NCBI GenBank assembly: GCA_031281895.1
Contig: JAITET010000061.1
Location: forward strand, 1 to 33,684
Source of the DNA: Puniceicoccales bacterium
GTDB lineage: Bacteria > Verrucomicrobiota > Verrucomicrobiia > Opitutales > JAIRKQ01
Reading direction: 5' to 3'
DNA: 33,684 nucleotides
A program made the translations under genes and the position numbers. Of the stretch, positions 24,135 through 32,899 are shown piece by piece. The first letter of the stretch is position 1; each line of letters starts with the position of its first letter. The notes under the pieces were generated by a model. The model was not told where the DNA came from and made no database searches. It was given only the letters and a program-made list of their open reading frames with translations.

Positions 24135-25634
24135 ATGTTATCAGCTTTTGCAAATTGTTTTAAAATCACAGATCTGCGCAATAGGATTCTTATTACGCTG
24201 GCACTGTTGTTTGTTGCCCGCGTTGGGGCCAGTATTCCGTTACCTGGCTTGGATCCATTGCCGCTTACAAATTTTATGATGTCCAAAACATCTGCGTCGG
24301 GTGGAATAATGGACCTCTACAACATGTTCACGGGAGGAGCCCTATTAAAAGGGGCCATATTTGGGCTGGGCATCATGCCTTACATAAGTGCATCCATTAT
24401 CATGCAGCTTTTAGGGGCTATAAATCCAGCATTGGCCAGATTGCAACATGAGGGAGAAGTGGGTAGACAAAAAATAGCACAGTATACCCGCTATTTGACC
24501 GTCGTCGTTTGTCTTATTCAAGGATGGCTATTGGTTATGGCCCTGGCCAACTATCCTGACAAACTTTTCTATGGGTTTAATGCCAATCAGTATGGCAATA
24601 TTATCATAAAAGATGGCGTGTCATTTTTCATAACGTCCACAATATTTTTGATGACTGGTACATTGATTTTGGTCTGGATCGGAGAACAAATTTCCCAGGT
24701 CGGCATAGGGAATGGCATTTCCCTCCTCATAGCTGCAGGGATTTTATCCTCAATGCCTGGAGCTATCATCCAGGCGGTCAAAATGTTCAAAGTTTCTGCG
24801 GGAATGCCAAAGATTTTCGGCCTATGGCATGGGGTATTGATGCTAACGCTATTAATTTCTGTGGTGGCTCTTATGATATCTGTTACGCAGGCTGATAGAA
24901 AAATCCCAGTACAGTATGTTTCCCGCATAGTTGGGCGTAAAATGTACTCAGGTCAGTCCTCCTATCTCCCCTTGAAAATTAACTATTCTGGAGTCATGCC
25001 GGTAATTTTCGCAAGTGCCATATTACTTTTCCCCCAACAAATATTTGCCTATGTGGGAGCTGCAACGGGCATAAGGTTTTTTCAAAAGGCTTCCATGATT
25101 TTGAGCCATGGCTCAACAACCTACTATGTTTTGTATGGTTTGCTCATTTTGTGTTTCAGCTATTTTTGGGTCTCAATAATGTTTCGACCCGCCCAAATAG
25201 CGGATGAATTGAAAAAGAATGGGGGATATATCCCAGGCATTAAGCCGGGGGATTCCACGGCAACGTTTTTAGACTTTGTCATGACCCGTTTGACATTTGC
25301 GGGAGCGGTATTTCTGACGGCAGTAGCGTTATTACCGGACCTGTTGTTTTTTTCATTTGGCGTTTCCTATTCCATTGCTTTATTTTTTGGAGGAACGGGG
25401 ACATTGATTTCGGTCGGTGTTGTCCTTGAAACCATGAAGCAAATAGAAGGACATTTGTTGCAAAAAAATTATGACGGATTTCTAAAAAAAATAAAGGTTC
25501 GTACGAACAGTAAAATTGAATCTCCAGACGATGTTTCCAAGATGCGCAAGATTATTTATATCGCCATGGCCGTCCTGTTAGGAATAATCATTGCGTGGTT
25601 TGTTATTTGCCATGGGAAGGGGCATTGCAGATGA
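24135..25634 (+). CDS. secY: Protein translocase subunit SecY with extra C-terminal hydrophobic segment
   Basis: The channel subunit of the Sec translocon in the cytoplasmic membrane. 499 residues, versus 443 in E. coli. The usual ten membrane segments can be followed; the plug region is near PLPGLDPLPL, YISASIIMQLL marks TM2, and IGNGISLLIAAGI, RKIPVQYVSR and INYSGVMPVIFA are family signatures. After the normal end of the family (YDGFLKK) it goes on about 40 residues, including a hydrophobic run at 473-493 that looks like an eleventh membrane helix. The gene overlaps map by 4 bases (ATGA). Confidence 0.95.
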   Translation: MLSAFANCFKITDLRNRILITLALLFVARVGASIPLPGLDPLPLTNFMMSKTSASGGIMDLYNMFTGGALLKGAIFGLGIMPYISASIIMQLLGAINPALARLQHEGEVGRQKIAQYTRYLTVVVCLIQGWLLVMALANYPDKLFYGFNANQYGNIIIKDGVSFFITSTIFLMTGTLILVWIGEQISQVGIGNGISLLIAAGILSSMPGAIIQAVKMFKVSAGMPKIFGLWHGVLMLTLLISVVALMISVTQADRKIPVQYVSRIVGRKMYSGQSSYLPLKINYSGVMPVIFASAILLFPQQIFAYVGAATGIRFFQKASMILSHGSTTYYVLYGLLILCFSYFWVSIMFRPAQIADELKKNGGYIPGIKPGDSTATFLDFVMTRLTFAGAVFLTAVALLPDLLFFSFGVSYSIALFFGGTGTLISVGVVLETMKQIEGHLLQKNYDGFLKKIKVRTNSKIESPDDVSKMRKIIYIAMAVLLGIIIAWFVICHGKGHCR

Positions 25635-26401
25635 TTACGATAAAAACAGAGGAAGAGATTGTAAAAATGCGTTCGGCCTGTGCGGTAGCTGCTAGAATTT
25701 TGCACGCGATGGCTGAATATGCCGACGTGGGAGTTAGTACCTATGATTTGGATTGTTTCGGGCGGGACCTAATGATGGAACTCGGAGCTCAGAGTGCTAG
25801 TTTTCAATATCATCCCGACGGTAAGACTCCATATCCGGCCTATTCTTGTATCTCCCTAAACGATGAAGTTGTTCATGGCATCCCTTCCAAAAGCGTATTT
25901 TTGAAAGATGGGGACATAGTTAGCATAGATGTTGCCGTGTTTTACAACGGATATGTCGGGGATAATACGAAAACCGTACGCATAGGGAATGTTTCGAAGG
26001 AAGTTGATCGATTTGTTAGGGTATCCGAAGAAGCCTTGGAGCTTGGCATTGCCCAGGCGATTTCTGGCAATATAGTTGGCAACATTTCCCATGCCATAGA
26101 AGAACATGCAAAAAAAAATAAGTGTGGCATTTTAAGGGATTTTGTGGGCCATGGGGTCGGCAAAAATATGCACGAAGATCCGCAGATCCCAAACTTTGGT
26201 TCCCCCGGGAGTGGACCAATTTTGAAACCTGGAATGACATTGGCCATAGAACCAATGTTTACCTTTGGCAGTGAAGAAGTTTTTATTGCCGATGACGGCT
26301 GGACGGTTAGAACTGTGGACGGGAAACTAGCTGTTCATTGTGAACATACAATTTTAGTTACCGAGACTTTACCAGAAATCTTGACTTTAGATAAAAAATG
26401 A
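25631..26401 (+). CDS. map: Methionine aminopeptidase, type I
   Basis: Removes the initiator Met from nascent proteins. 256 residues from ATG 25631, which overlaps the secY stop (ATGA); an upstream in-frame start at 25595 lies inside secY and is rejected. The five metal ligands are all present: D100 (VSIDVAVF), D111 (YVGDNTKT), H174 (GHGVGKNMHE), E207 (TLAIEPMF), E238 (VHCEHTILV). H82 in DEVVHGIP is the conserved substrate-binding His. Type Ia, without a zinc-finger extension. It occupies the usual spc-operon place, but adk, infA and rpmJ are not around it. Confidence 0.97.
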   Translation: MITIKTEEEIVKMRSACAVAARILHAMAEYADVGVSTYDLDCFGRDLMMELGAQSASFQYHPDGKTPYPAYSCISLNDEVVHGIPSKSVFLKDGDIVSIDVAVFYNGYVGDNTKTVRIGNVSKEVDRFVRVSEEALELGIAQAISGNIVGNISHAIEEHAKKNKCGILRDFVGHGVGKNMHEDPQIPNFGSPGSGPILKPGMTLAIEPMFTFGSEEVFIADDGWTVRTVDGKLAVHCEHTILVTETLPEILTLDKK

Positions 26402-26443
26402 TTTTGGAATTCGATTTGTTAAAAATTTTAATAGTGAGAAATT

Positions 26444-26824
26444 ATGCCTCGTATTTTAGGAGTTGACATACCTGATGGTAAAAAAGTTGGCTATGCGTTA
26501 CAGTATATTCAAGGAATAGGTCCTGCACGTGCGGCAATGATATTGGAAGCGACAGGAATTGTTACCGATATGCGTGCCCGTGAATTAAACGAAGAGCATA
26601 TCAATAAGATTACTTCCTTTATCAATTCTGCCGGATGGAAAATAGAGGGCGACCTGCGTAGGGAAATCGTGGCAAACTTAAAAAGGTTGCAGGCGATAAA
26701 ATGTTACCGTGGGTTGAGACATTACAAAGGATTACCGGTTAGGGGACAGAGGACATCAACAAATGCGCGTACCAGAAAAGGAGCTCGCAAGACAGTTGGG
26801 GTTGTGAAAAAAGAGACAAAATAA
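26444..26824 (+). CDS. rpsM: 30S ribosomal protein S13
   Basis: Head protein that bridges to L5 and contacts P-site tRNA. 126 residues. MPRILGVDIPDGKKVGYALQ with YIQGIGPARA opens the protein; the tail GLRHYKGLPVRGQRTSTNAR followed by TRKGARKTVG is diagnostic. It is 42 bases after map; rpmJ and infA, often found here, would not fit in the gap. Confidence 0.97.
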   Translation: MPRILGVDIPDGKKVGYALQYIQGIGPARAAMILEATGIVTDMRARELNEEHINKITSFINSAGWKIEGDLRREIVANLKRLQAIKCYRGLRHYKGLPVRGQRTSTNARTRKGARKTVGVVKKETK

Positions 26825-26848
26825 TTGGAATAAAAAGGATCTAGATAA

Positions 26849-27316
26849 ATGAGCGAAGACAAAAATAATGATACAAAAGTTGCTCCCACGGAAGAAAAAG
26901 ACGAAAAGGCTACTTCCCTATTTGGGGATGTTGTTGATACAACGGTCAGAAAAGCAAAAAAATGTAAAAATATTACCAAGGGAATTTGTAACATCTTGGC
27001 CACATTCAATAACACGAAAGTATCCTTTGCAAGTCCAAATGGCAATGTAATCTCATGGGCCAGCGCAGGAAAATGTAATTTCCGTGGATCCAGAAAATCG
27101 ACGGCCTATGCAGCACAAATGGCCGTGCAAGATGCCGGAAAAGTAGCGATGTCGCATGGGATGAAAGAAGTTAGCATAAAAGTTAAGGGGCCTGGTATGG
27201 GGCGCGACGCTGCGATCAGGACGGTTCAAGTATTGGGACTTATCATCGATGAAATTATTGATGTCACACCCATTCCCCACAATGGATGTCGTCCAAGAAA
27301 AGTAAGAAGGCCTTAA
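26849..27316 (+). CDS. rpsK: 30S ribosomal protein S11 with N-terminal extension
   Basis: Platform protein of the small subunit. 155 residues, about 25 more than usual, because of a charged, Asp/Glu/Lys-rich head of ~38 residues before the core KNITKGICNILATFNNTKVS. SAGKCNFRGSRKSTAYAAQM, KVKGPGMGRDAAIRTVQ and the end TPIPHNGCRPRKVRRP are diagnostic. The head has no recognised domain. Confidence 0.96.
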   Translation: MSEDKNNDTKVAPTEEKDEKATSLFGDVVDTTVRKAKKCKNITKGICNILATFNNTKVSFASPNGNVISWASAGKCNFRGSRKSTAYAAQMAVQDAGKVAMSHGMKEVSIKVKGPGMGRDAAIRTVQVLGLIIDEIIDVTPIPHNGCRPRKVRRP

Positions 27317-27345
27317 CCTTCGAAACATTTAGGAGTTTTTTATTT

Positions 27346-27954
27346 ATGGCAAGATATATAGGTCCAAGAGCTAGAATTAATCGAAGATTTGCGATGTCGG
27401 TTTTCCCTCCCGGGAATGCGGAAGAGAGGAAGCCGTACATTCCCGGCATGCATGGGCCCCGTTTACGTCGTAAGGTTTCCGATTATTCGATTGGGTTTAT
27501 GGAAAAACAAAAAGTTCGCTATATGTATGGTCTAACGGAGAAACAATTCCGGTTGTATTTTGAAATTGCGAAGGGGCGACCTGGGATCACGGGGGCTGCT
27601 TTCTTGAAATTACTAGAACTGAGGTTGGATAATGTTATTTATAATTTTGGAATTGCAAGGAGTCGTGCCGCAGCTAGGCAATTTGTCACCCATGGTCATG
27701 TGCGTGTAAATGGGCAAAAAGTTAATATTCCAAGTTACATTTGTAAGGCTGGTGAAGTTATAGAAATTGCCGAGAAGTCTTCATCCCGTCAAATTGTTGT
27801 GCGTAACTGCGAATTAAATCGTGCCCGTAGCATTCCTGCGTGGCTTGAATTCAATTCGGCATTGTTGCGTGGTATGGTAAATCGAGAACCGGAGCGTGAA
27901 GAGATTTCGCAAGAAATAAATGAACAACTCATCGTCGAATTTTACAGTCGTTAA
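27346..27954 (+). CDS. rpsD: 30S ribosomal protein S4
   Basis: Primary 16S-binding protein of the small-subunit body. 202 residues from ATG 27346 (MARYIGPRARINRR), with AGGAG upstream; the longer frame from 27286 overlaps rpsK and is rejected. It lacks the zinc cysteines found in many S4 proteins. The S4 RNA-binding domain at about 93-155 has LELRLDNVIYNFGIARSRAA and ARQFVTHGHVRVNGQKV. Placed between rpsK and rpoA in the classic alpha-operon order. Confidence 0.97.
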   Translation: MARYIGPRARINRRFAMSVFPPGNAEERKPYIPGMHGPRLRRKVSDYSIGFMEKQKVRYMYGLTEKQFRLYFEIAKGRPGITGAAFLKLLELRLDNVIYNFGIARSRAAARQFVTHGHVRVNGQKVNIPSYICKAGEVIEIAEKSSSRQIVVRNCELNRARSIPAWLEFNSALLRGMVNREPEREEISQEINEQLIVEFYSR

Positions 27955-27978
27955 TTTTAAATTTTTTGGAAAATTTTT

Positions 27979-28962
27979 ATGAAGGTGTTGCATCAATTTG
28001 AATTGCCTGATAAGCTGTATAAGGTTGAACAAACTGCGACAGATACCTATGCTATGTTTGTTGCTGAGCCATTTGAGGCGGGTTTCGCCCATAGCCTTGG
28101 CAATGCACTGCGCAGGATCCTACTGAGTTCCATAGAGGGAGCTGCGGTAGTTGCTGTTACAATAGACGGTGTTAGCCATGAATTTCAAAGTGTTCCCGGC
28201 ATAAAAGAAGATATTACAGATATTATCCTAAATATAAAAAGGGTTTTGTTTAAAAAGGAAGGTAACGAGCCACTTATTCTCACCATTGACGTCAATCGTG
28301 AAGGGCCCGTACTTGCCAGTGATATTACTGGTGATGAGGCATTTGAGATCTTAAATCCGGACCAGATCATTTGTTCACTGGACAAAAAACAGAAATTTAC
28401 TGCACAGCTTGAATTACGGGTTGGTCGTGGGTACTTTCTTGGATCCCAACATGAACGACGAACAGAAATAGGTCTTCTTCCCATAGATGCATTGTTCAGT
28501 CCGGTTACTCTTGCCAAGTACACCGTCGAAGATACCCGTGTTGGGCAAATCACAGACTATGATAAACTAGTTTTGGAAATTTGGACCGATGGAAGAATTA
28601 CACCTTCCGAAGCTCTAAAAGAAGCTGCCACCGTTTTACGACGACATTTGGACGTATTTGATATGGCCGCTGCAGGTGACATAACTTTTGAAGATGCTAA
28701 CAAGGAAGCCGATGATGATCAAAATCGTCTCCACAAGCTTCTCAACATGAGCGTCAATGAAATTGAGCTGTCCGTTCGTGCTGCCAATTGTCTAAATAAT
28801 GCTAATATCATGACGGTAGGTGAGTTGGTTATGAAGACAGAAGCTGAAATGTTGAGGTATAGAAATTTTGGTAAAAAATCTTTGAATGAAATCAAAGAAA
28901 AAATGGAAGAGATTGGACTTTCGCTCGGAATGAAAATAGAAGAGCGTTTACTAGATAGGTGA
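27979..28962 (+). CDS. rpoA: RNA polymerase alpha subunit
   Basis: Assembly platform of RNA polymerase. 327 residues, close to E. coli (329). The N-terminal dimerisation domain (1 to ~230) contains SLGNALRRILLSSIEGAAVV and HEFQSVPGIKEDITDIILN. The C-terminal domain (about 252-327) contains ELSVRAANCLNNANI, with the arginine used to bind UP-element DNA, and RNFGKKSLNEIKEKMEEIGL. Linked to rpsD and rplQ as in most bacteria. Confidence 0.98.
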   Translation: MKVLHQFELPDKLYKVEQTATDTYAMFVAEPFEAGFAHSLGNALRRILLSSIEGAAVVAVTIDGVSHEFQSVPGIKEDITDIILNIKRVLFKKEGNEPLILTIDVNREGPVLASDITGDEAFEILNPDQIICSLDKKQKFTAQLELRVGRGYFLGSQHERRTEIGLLPIDALFSPVTLAKYTVEDTRVGQITDYDKLVLEIWTDGRITPSEALKEAATVLRRHLDVFDMAAAGDITFEDANKEADDDQNRLHKLLNMSVNEIELSVRAANCLNNANIMTVGELVMKTEAEMLRYRNFGKKSLNEIKEKMEEIGLSLGMKIEERLLDR

Positions 28963-28993
28963 AGATCAATTTTAACATAGCTTTAAGGAGAAG

Positions 28994-29539
28994 ATGCGTC
29001 ACGGAAAACATAGATTTTTATTGGGTTGTACGAAAGAACATCGCGAGGCCCTGATGGCAAACTTAGCATCGGCATTGTTGCGCCATGAGAAGATAGAAAC
29101 CACTTTGGCAAAAGCAAAAGCATTGCGTCCGTTCGTCGAAAAAATAATTACAATGGCAAAAAAAGCCTATCTGGTAGAGGATCCAGCCCAAAAATTGCAC
29201 TACCGCCGTTTAGCAATCGCTCGGATAAAAGATGAAGATGCTGTGGCAATTCTGTTCAATGATAGGGCGAGTGAATTTATTAGAAGAAATGGCGGATATT
29301 CGCGGATTTATAAACTCATGCCACGGATGGGTGATGCTGCCAAGATGGCTATCATAGAGTTAGTTCTTGGAGAAGATATCGGCTATGCTAAGTCGAAGAA
29401 GCGAAATGCTGCAAAGGCAAGGAAATCCACTCCATCCAAAAAGTCCAAGCAGCAACAAAAAACAGTTCCCGATGCAGTTGGAGCGGAAACAGCTACCACT
29501 CCCGACCAAAGTGGGCCGGAACCTGCTACCATCGACTAA
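28994..29539 (+). CDS. rplQ: 50S ribosomal protein L17 with C-terminal extension
   Basis: Large-subunit protein near the tunnel exit. MRHGKHRFLLGCTKEHREAL and LALRHEKIETT-like LLRHEKIETTLAKAKALRP are diagnostic, and GGYSRIYKLMPRMGDAAKMA closes the core at about residue 124. The chain then goes on for roughly 55 residues to 181, first Lys/Ala/Ser-rich, then Thr/Pro/Gln-rich and probably disordered. E. coli L17 has 127 residues. AAGGAG precedes the ATG. Confidence 0.96.
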   Translation: MRHGKHRFLLGCTKEHREALMANLASALLRHEKIETTLAKAKALRPFVEKIITMAKKAYLVEDPAQKLHYRRLAIARIKDEDAVAILFNDRASEFIRRNGGYSRIYKLMPRMGDAAKMAIIELVLGEDIGYAKSKKRNAAKARKSTPSKKSKQQQKTVPDAVGAETATTPDQSGPEPATID

Positions 29540-29555
29540 GGATAAACGAAATTGT

Positions 29556-29768
29556 ATGATTTTTTGTGATTTTTCTTTGATTTTATCAAGCGGGGCCATT
29601 GCCTTGGCAATGTTGATGATAGAGATCAATGAAAGGGTACTATGCCTAAAAGGAAATAGTCGACTGTTTTGGTGTAAAAAATGTGGAGAGTTTTACCTGA
29701 ACAAATCGGATATTGAAATTTGCGAATGCCCAATCTGTGGGGCCCAAAATACCAGACTATCATTTTAA
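29556..29768 (+). CDS. Small membrane-anchored zinc-ribbon protein
   Basis: An unrecognised 70-residue protein that starts 16 bases after rplQ with AAGGA about 12 bases upstream. Residues about 4-25 are hydrophobic (SLILSSGAIALAMLMI), enough for one membrane helix. The rest has paired cysteines: C40-K-K-C43 and C58-P-I-C61 with an extra C56, a typical zinc-ribbon spacing. A longer in-frame reading from 29367 lies within rplQ and is rejected. Function unknown; its place at the end of the translation block may be conserved among relatives, but that is not visible from one sequence. Confidence 0.65.
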   Translation: MIFCDFSLILSSGAIALAMLMIEINERVLCLKGNSRLFWCKKCGEFYLNKSDIEICECPICGAQNTRLSF

Positions 29769-29845
29769 AACAGAGTGATACACATATCTTACTTTTCAAA
29801 GTAAAGTGAATCGTTTTTATTTGCAATGTTGGATTGTATTAATCA

Positions 29846-31207
29846 ATGAAATACTTCGGAACAGATGGCGTAAGAGGAAAATTTGGAACAGGTCCAATTT
29901 GTGAAGAATTTTTTCGTAGATTGGCAAAGGCAACCGAAGGGTTTGCGATTAAAAAATGTGGCAGGGAAAATTTTTCCATTTGCATAGGGCGGGATACTCG
30001 GAAATCAGGAATCGTGTTGCAAAAAGCGTTTGTTGGAGGATTTTCAAAGGACGTCAAAGTATTTGATTGTGGCATTTTACCAACCCCGGCCATTGCAAAA
30101 GTGACCCAACATACGAGATCGAATATCGGCATAGTAATCACCGCATCTCACAATCCAGCGGACGACAACGGTATAAAATTTTTCAACGCAAAGGGAGAAA
30201 AATTTACGGTCCCAGAAGAAGAAGAATTGGAACAAATATTGGGAAATATTGCCCCCATTGCCCACCAAGAACCACAGGTGATAGAGTTTCACCGTGAAGC
30301 GAAACAGAGTTACTGTGATCAATATAAAAATTTTTTGTCAGTCGGAGCACTCTCTAAAATGGTAATTGTTCTGGATTCTGCCAATGGAGCAACCCATGCA
30401 GTGGCGAAAGAAATTTTCGAACATTTTGGAGCTCAAGTAATTCAGATAGGGAATCGTCCGAATGGAGAAAACATCAATGACGCTTGCGGCTCCGAATATC
30501 CAGAAGCTTTGTCAACTCTAATGCAACAAACGCAAGCCACCATTGGAATTGCCCATGATGGTGATGGTGATCGGGTAATAATCTTCGATGAAATGGGAGA
30601 AAAAATCGACGGAGATGTTCTTTTGGGTATGGTAGCAGTCCACCTGCTGGGAACTGATGCGTTGCCGAACAAGTCAATGGTAACTACAATTCAAAGCAAT
30701 CTAGGGCTCGACAAATATTTACAAACCATGGGCATAAATGTCGTTCGATGTGATATTGGTGACAGAAATGTTTACCAGGCAATGGTACGAAATAACTGTT
30801 ATTTTGGAGGAGAGAATTCTGGACATTTAATTTTTAGAAAAATTTCTCCCGTTGGGGATGGCATAGCGGCAGCGCTACTCCTGTTGGACATTGTCTCCGG
30901 GAATAATGTTAGGCTATCAGAACTGAAAACAAAGATTGCCTTATTTCCTCAAAAATCTTTTAATGTAGCTGTGAATGTCAAGGTACCACTTTCGGATATT
31001 GAAGGTCTAAACGAGGATATCGAGAAGATAGATTCAAAATTACCGCCTCCTCACCGCGTATTGGTTCGATACTCTGGTACCGAATCCAAGTTGCGGGTAT
31101 TGGTTGAAGCCCCGGACCAGGAAGTAGTCAACGATGCCTGGAAAGACTTGAAGAAGTCCATAATTGAACGCATGATGGATAATGGTATTTCGGCTTCAAT
31201 TTTGTAA
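29846..31207 (+). CDS. glmM: Phosphoglucosamine mutase
   Basis: Converts glucosamine-6-phosphate to glucosamine-1-phosphate, the route to UDP-GlcNAc for peptidoglycan and lipopolysaccharide. 453 residues, normal. KYFGTDGVRG at the N-terminus and the active-site loop TASHNPADDNGIKFFN with phosphoserine S101 are diagnostic of GlmM. The metal loop is AHDGDGDRVI, the sugar-binding loop GGENSGH, and the phosphate-binding end RYSGTESKLRVLVEA. It starts 77 bases after the zinc-ribbon gene and is followed 3 bases later by the TPR gene. Confidence 0.97.
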   Translation: MKYFGTDGVRGKFGTGPICEEFFRRLAKATEGFAIKKCGRENFSICIGRDTRKSGIVLQKAFVGGFSKDVKVFDCGILPTPAIAKVTQHTRSNIGIVITASHNPADDNGIKFFNAKGEKFTVPEEEELEQILGNIAPIAHQEPQVIEFHREAKQSYCDQYKNFLSVGALSKMVIVLDSANGATHAVAKEIFEHFGAQVIQIGNRPNGENINDACGSEYPEALSTLMQQTQATIGIAHDGDGDRVIIFDEMGEKIDGDVLLGMVAVHLLGTDALPNKSMVTTIQSNLGLDKYLQTMGINVVRCDIGDRNVYQAMVRNNCYFGGENSGHLIFRKISPVGDGIAAALLLLDIVSGNNVRLSELKTKIALFPQKSFNVAVNVKVPLSDIEGLNEDIEKIDSKLPPPHRVLVRYSGTESKLRVLVEAPDQEVVNDAWKDLKKSIIERMMDNGISASIL

Positions 31208-31210
31208 ATC

Positions 31211-31891
31211 ATGCAAGAGGAAGAGACAGAAAGTGACATTCTGATAAGGGCACAAAAAGCCGTAGACGATGGTGATTTTATCTATGCCAAATTTTTGTAT
31301 CGCGAAGCTCTGACCATTAATCCTCAGGATATTGTGGCGAGAACAGCAATGCATGAGCTAAGGGAAAAAGTTTTCACTTCTTCTTCTATGCTTGATAGGA
31401 TCGGGTTTATTTTCTCCGCCATAAAACTATTAATTTACAAGGCAAAGGGAAGTTATGACCAGGTAATCAATGCCGCTGAAGATTTATTGGATATCAGTCC
31501 ATCAAGTGAGTTCGCCTTCAAAAATATTCTATACGCAGCCTATGGTGCTGGGTATCACAAATTGGTAATATTTGCATCACAAAAAGTAACAGAAATGGGA
31601 GCTGAATCGGAGGATTTAATCGTCATAGCCCGGTCATACCTTCATGAAAAAATATTTGACCAGGCCGCCAAAGTTGCAAAAGAAGCCATGGAACTAGCTC
31701 CCGACAGTGAAGAAGCAAAGGATATTCTTTGGAAATCTTCCGTAGAAAAACATATGAATTCGGATGTTGCATTGGTAACTGCTGATGGAAATAAGCGGTT
31801 TGTGCCTCCCAAAGTGGATGCCGAGAAAATTTTTATTGCTTCCCACTCTTCCCACGATGAGCAAGAAAGAAAAAGTGGCGGCAGACATTAG
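31211..31891 (+). CDS. Tetratricopeptide-repeat protein
   Basis: A 226-residue protein with several TPR-like helix pairs: residues 10-40 (A-x-DGDFIYAKFLYREALTINP), about 83-105 (SYDQVINAAEDLLDISPSSE), and about 138-172 (SYLHEKIFDQAAKVAKEAM then ELAPDSEEA). No signal peptide; a mildly hydrophobic stretch at 60-75 is not a clear membrane helix. The C-terminal ~50 residues are polar. TPR proteins mediate protein-protein contacts; the partner is unknown. It is 3 bases after glmM and 17 before the glycosyltransferase, so an envelope-related role is a guess from context. Confidence 0.7.
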   Translation: MQEEETESDILIRAQKAVDDGDFIYAKFLYREALTINPQDIVARTAMHELREKVFTSSSMLDRIGFIFSAIKLLIYKAKGSYDQVINAAEDLLDISPSSEFAFKNILYAAYGAGYHKLVIFASQKVTEMGAESEDLIVIARSYLHEKIFDQAAKVAKEAMELAPDSEEAKDILWKSSVEKHMNSDVALVTADGNKRFVPPKVDAEKIFIASHSSHDEQERKSGGRH

Positions 31892-31908
31892 GTAAAGGGA
31901 GGTAGGAA

Positions 31909-32835
31909 ATGGAAGACTCCAAGGATAGAATTGTTATTGGGCTGTGCACTTTTAATCGCCCTGAGCCTTTAAAAGAAGCGTTGGATAGCCTGTCGCAAAT
32001 CGACACTCCTGAAAAGGTGGAAGTAGAATTCGTCTTGGTTGATAACGATGAAAATGCCGGAGCAAAATATATTTTCGACGCCTATGCCCCCAATATGCCA
32101 TTCAAATGTAATTATTTCGTTGAAAAGGACCGAGGGCTTGCCCATGTTCGAAATCGGGTAGTAGAAGAAGCACTAAAATTGCATGCAACGGCTATTGCCA
32201 TGTTCGATGACGATGAAATCGTAGCACAGGAGTGGCTCGTAGAGCTATATAAGGCATTTAAAGAGTCAGGATCCGATGGGGTTGCTGGGACAGTCTATAG
32301 GTTGCTCCCGATGGACTCATCGAACCTCGTCAAGAAACTTTGGTCCAGTTGCAAAGAGCCTGCGAACGTTACCCTTAGGTTATTACCCACCAACAATTGC
32401 CTATTTTCAACTAATTTGGTAGATCCCGATGGGGGAAATATACGATTTAATAATGCTTTCAACTTTTCAGGGCGGGAAGATTTGGTATTTTCATTTGATG
32501 CCTTATTTCAAGGAGCAAAATTTACATCTGCTCCCCAGGCTATTGTAATCGAAAAATTTTCCAAGGGAAGAAGTACGTTTAAATATCTGCTAAGACGATG
32601 GTTTGATACTGGGGTCACCGATGTAATGGTGGCTAGGCATTACAGCTTCAGGGTGGGAAAACGCACATTGAAAGAAGTTTTTAACATCATGTGGCGATGC
32701 CTGATCTTACCATTCCTACTACTTAGAGGAGCCAGACCTCCTGCCGCTGCCATTTTATACATAGCAGCTTCTCTAGGATGGCTATGGGGACTATTTGGTA
32801 AAAAAGCGAACTACTATCTTAAACATACTGACTAG
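31909..32835 (+). CDS. Family 2 glycosyltransferase
   Basis: A 308-residue GT-A glycosyltransferase. IVIGLCTFNRPEPLKEALDS is the nucleotide-sugar-binding start. DRGLAHVRNRVVEEA precedes the DxD-type FDDDEIVAQEWL at about 103-114. FSGREDLVF near residue 186 supplies the ED catalytic motif. The last third has a hydrophobic region at about 265-300 that could associate with the membrane. The sugar and acceptor cannot be told. AGGGAGG precedes the ATG. It follows glmM and the TPR gene, so a role in envelope polysaccharide or lipid glycosylation is plausible. Confidence 0.82.
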   Translation: MEDSKDRIVIGLCTFNRPEPLKEALDSLSQIDTPEKVEVEFVLVDNDENAGAKYIFDAYAPNMPFKCNYFVEKDRGLAHVRNRVVEEALKLHATAIAMFDDDEIVAQEWLVELYKAFKESGSDGVAGTVYRLLPMDSSNLVKKLWSSCKEPANVTLRLLPTNNCLFSTNLVDPDGGNIRFNNAFNFSGREDLVFSFDALFQGAKFTSAPQAIVIEKFSKGRSTFKYLLRRWFDTGVTDVMVARHYSFRVGKRTLKEVFNIMWRCLILPFLLLRGARPPAAAILYIAASLGWLWGLFGKKANYYLKHTD

Positions 32836-32868
32836 GTGTATAGTTCCATATTGTGATGGAGAGAAAAA

Positions 32869-32888
32869 GTGATAGAATACGAATCACT
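32869..32888. terminator. Possible bidirectional terminator between the glycosyltransferase and the IS982 element
   Basis: AGTGAT at 32869-32874 and ATCACT at 32883-32888 form a 6-bp stem with an 8-base loop. A run of A on the left and right means that either strand has a T- or A-rich flank as in bidirectional terminators. The stem is short and AT-rich. Confidence 0.3.
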
Positions 32889-32899
32889 AAAAAAATTAA

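Noticed and set aside
29785..29815. TACTTT and AAAGTA as a hairpin upstream of glmM
   Set aside because: Two-base loop and an AT-only stem; not credible as a terminator or switch.
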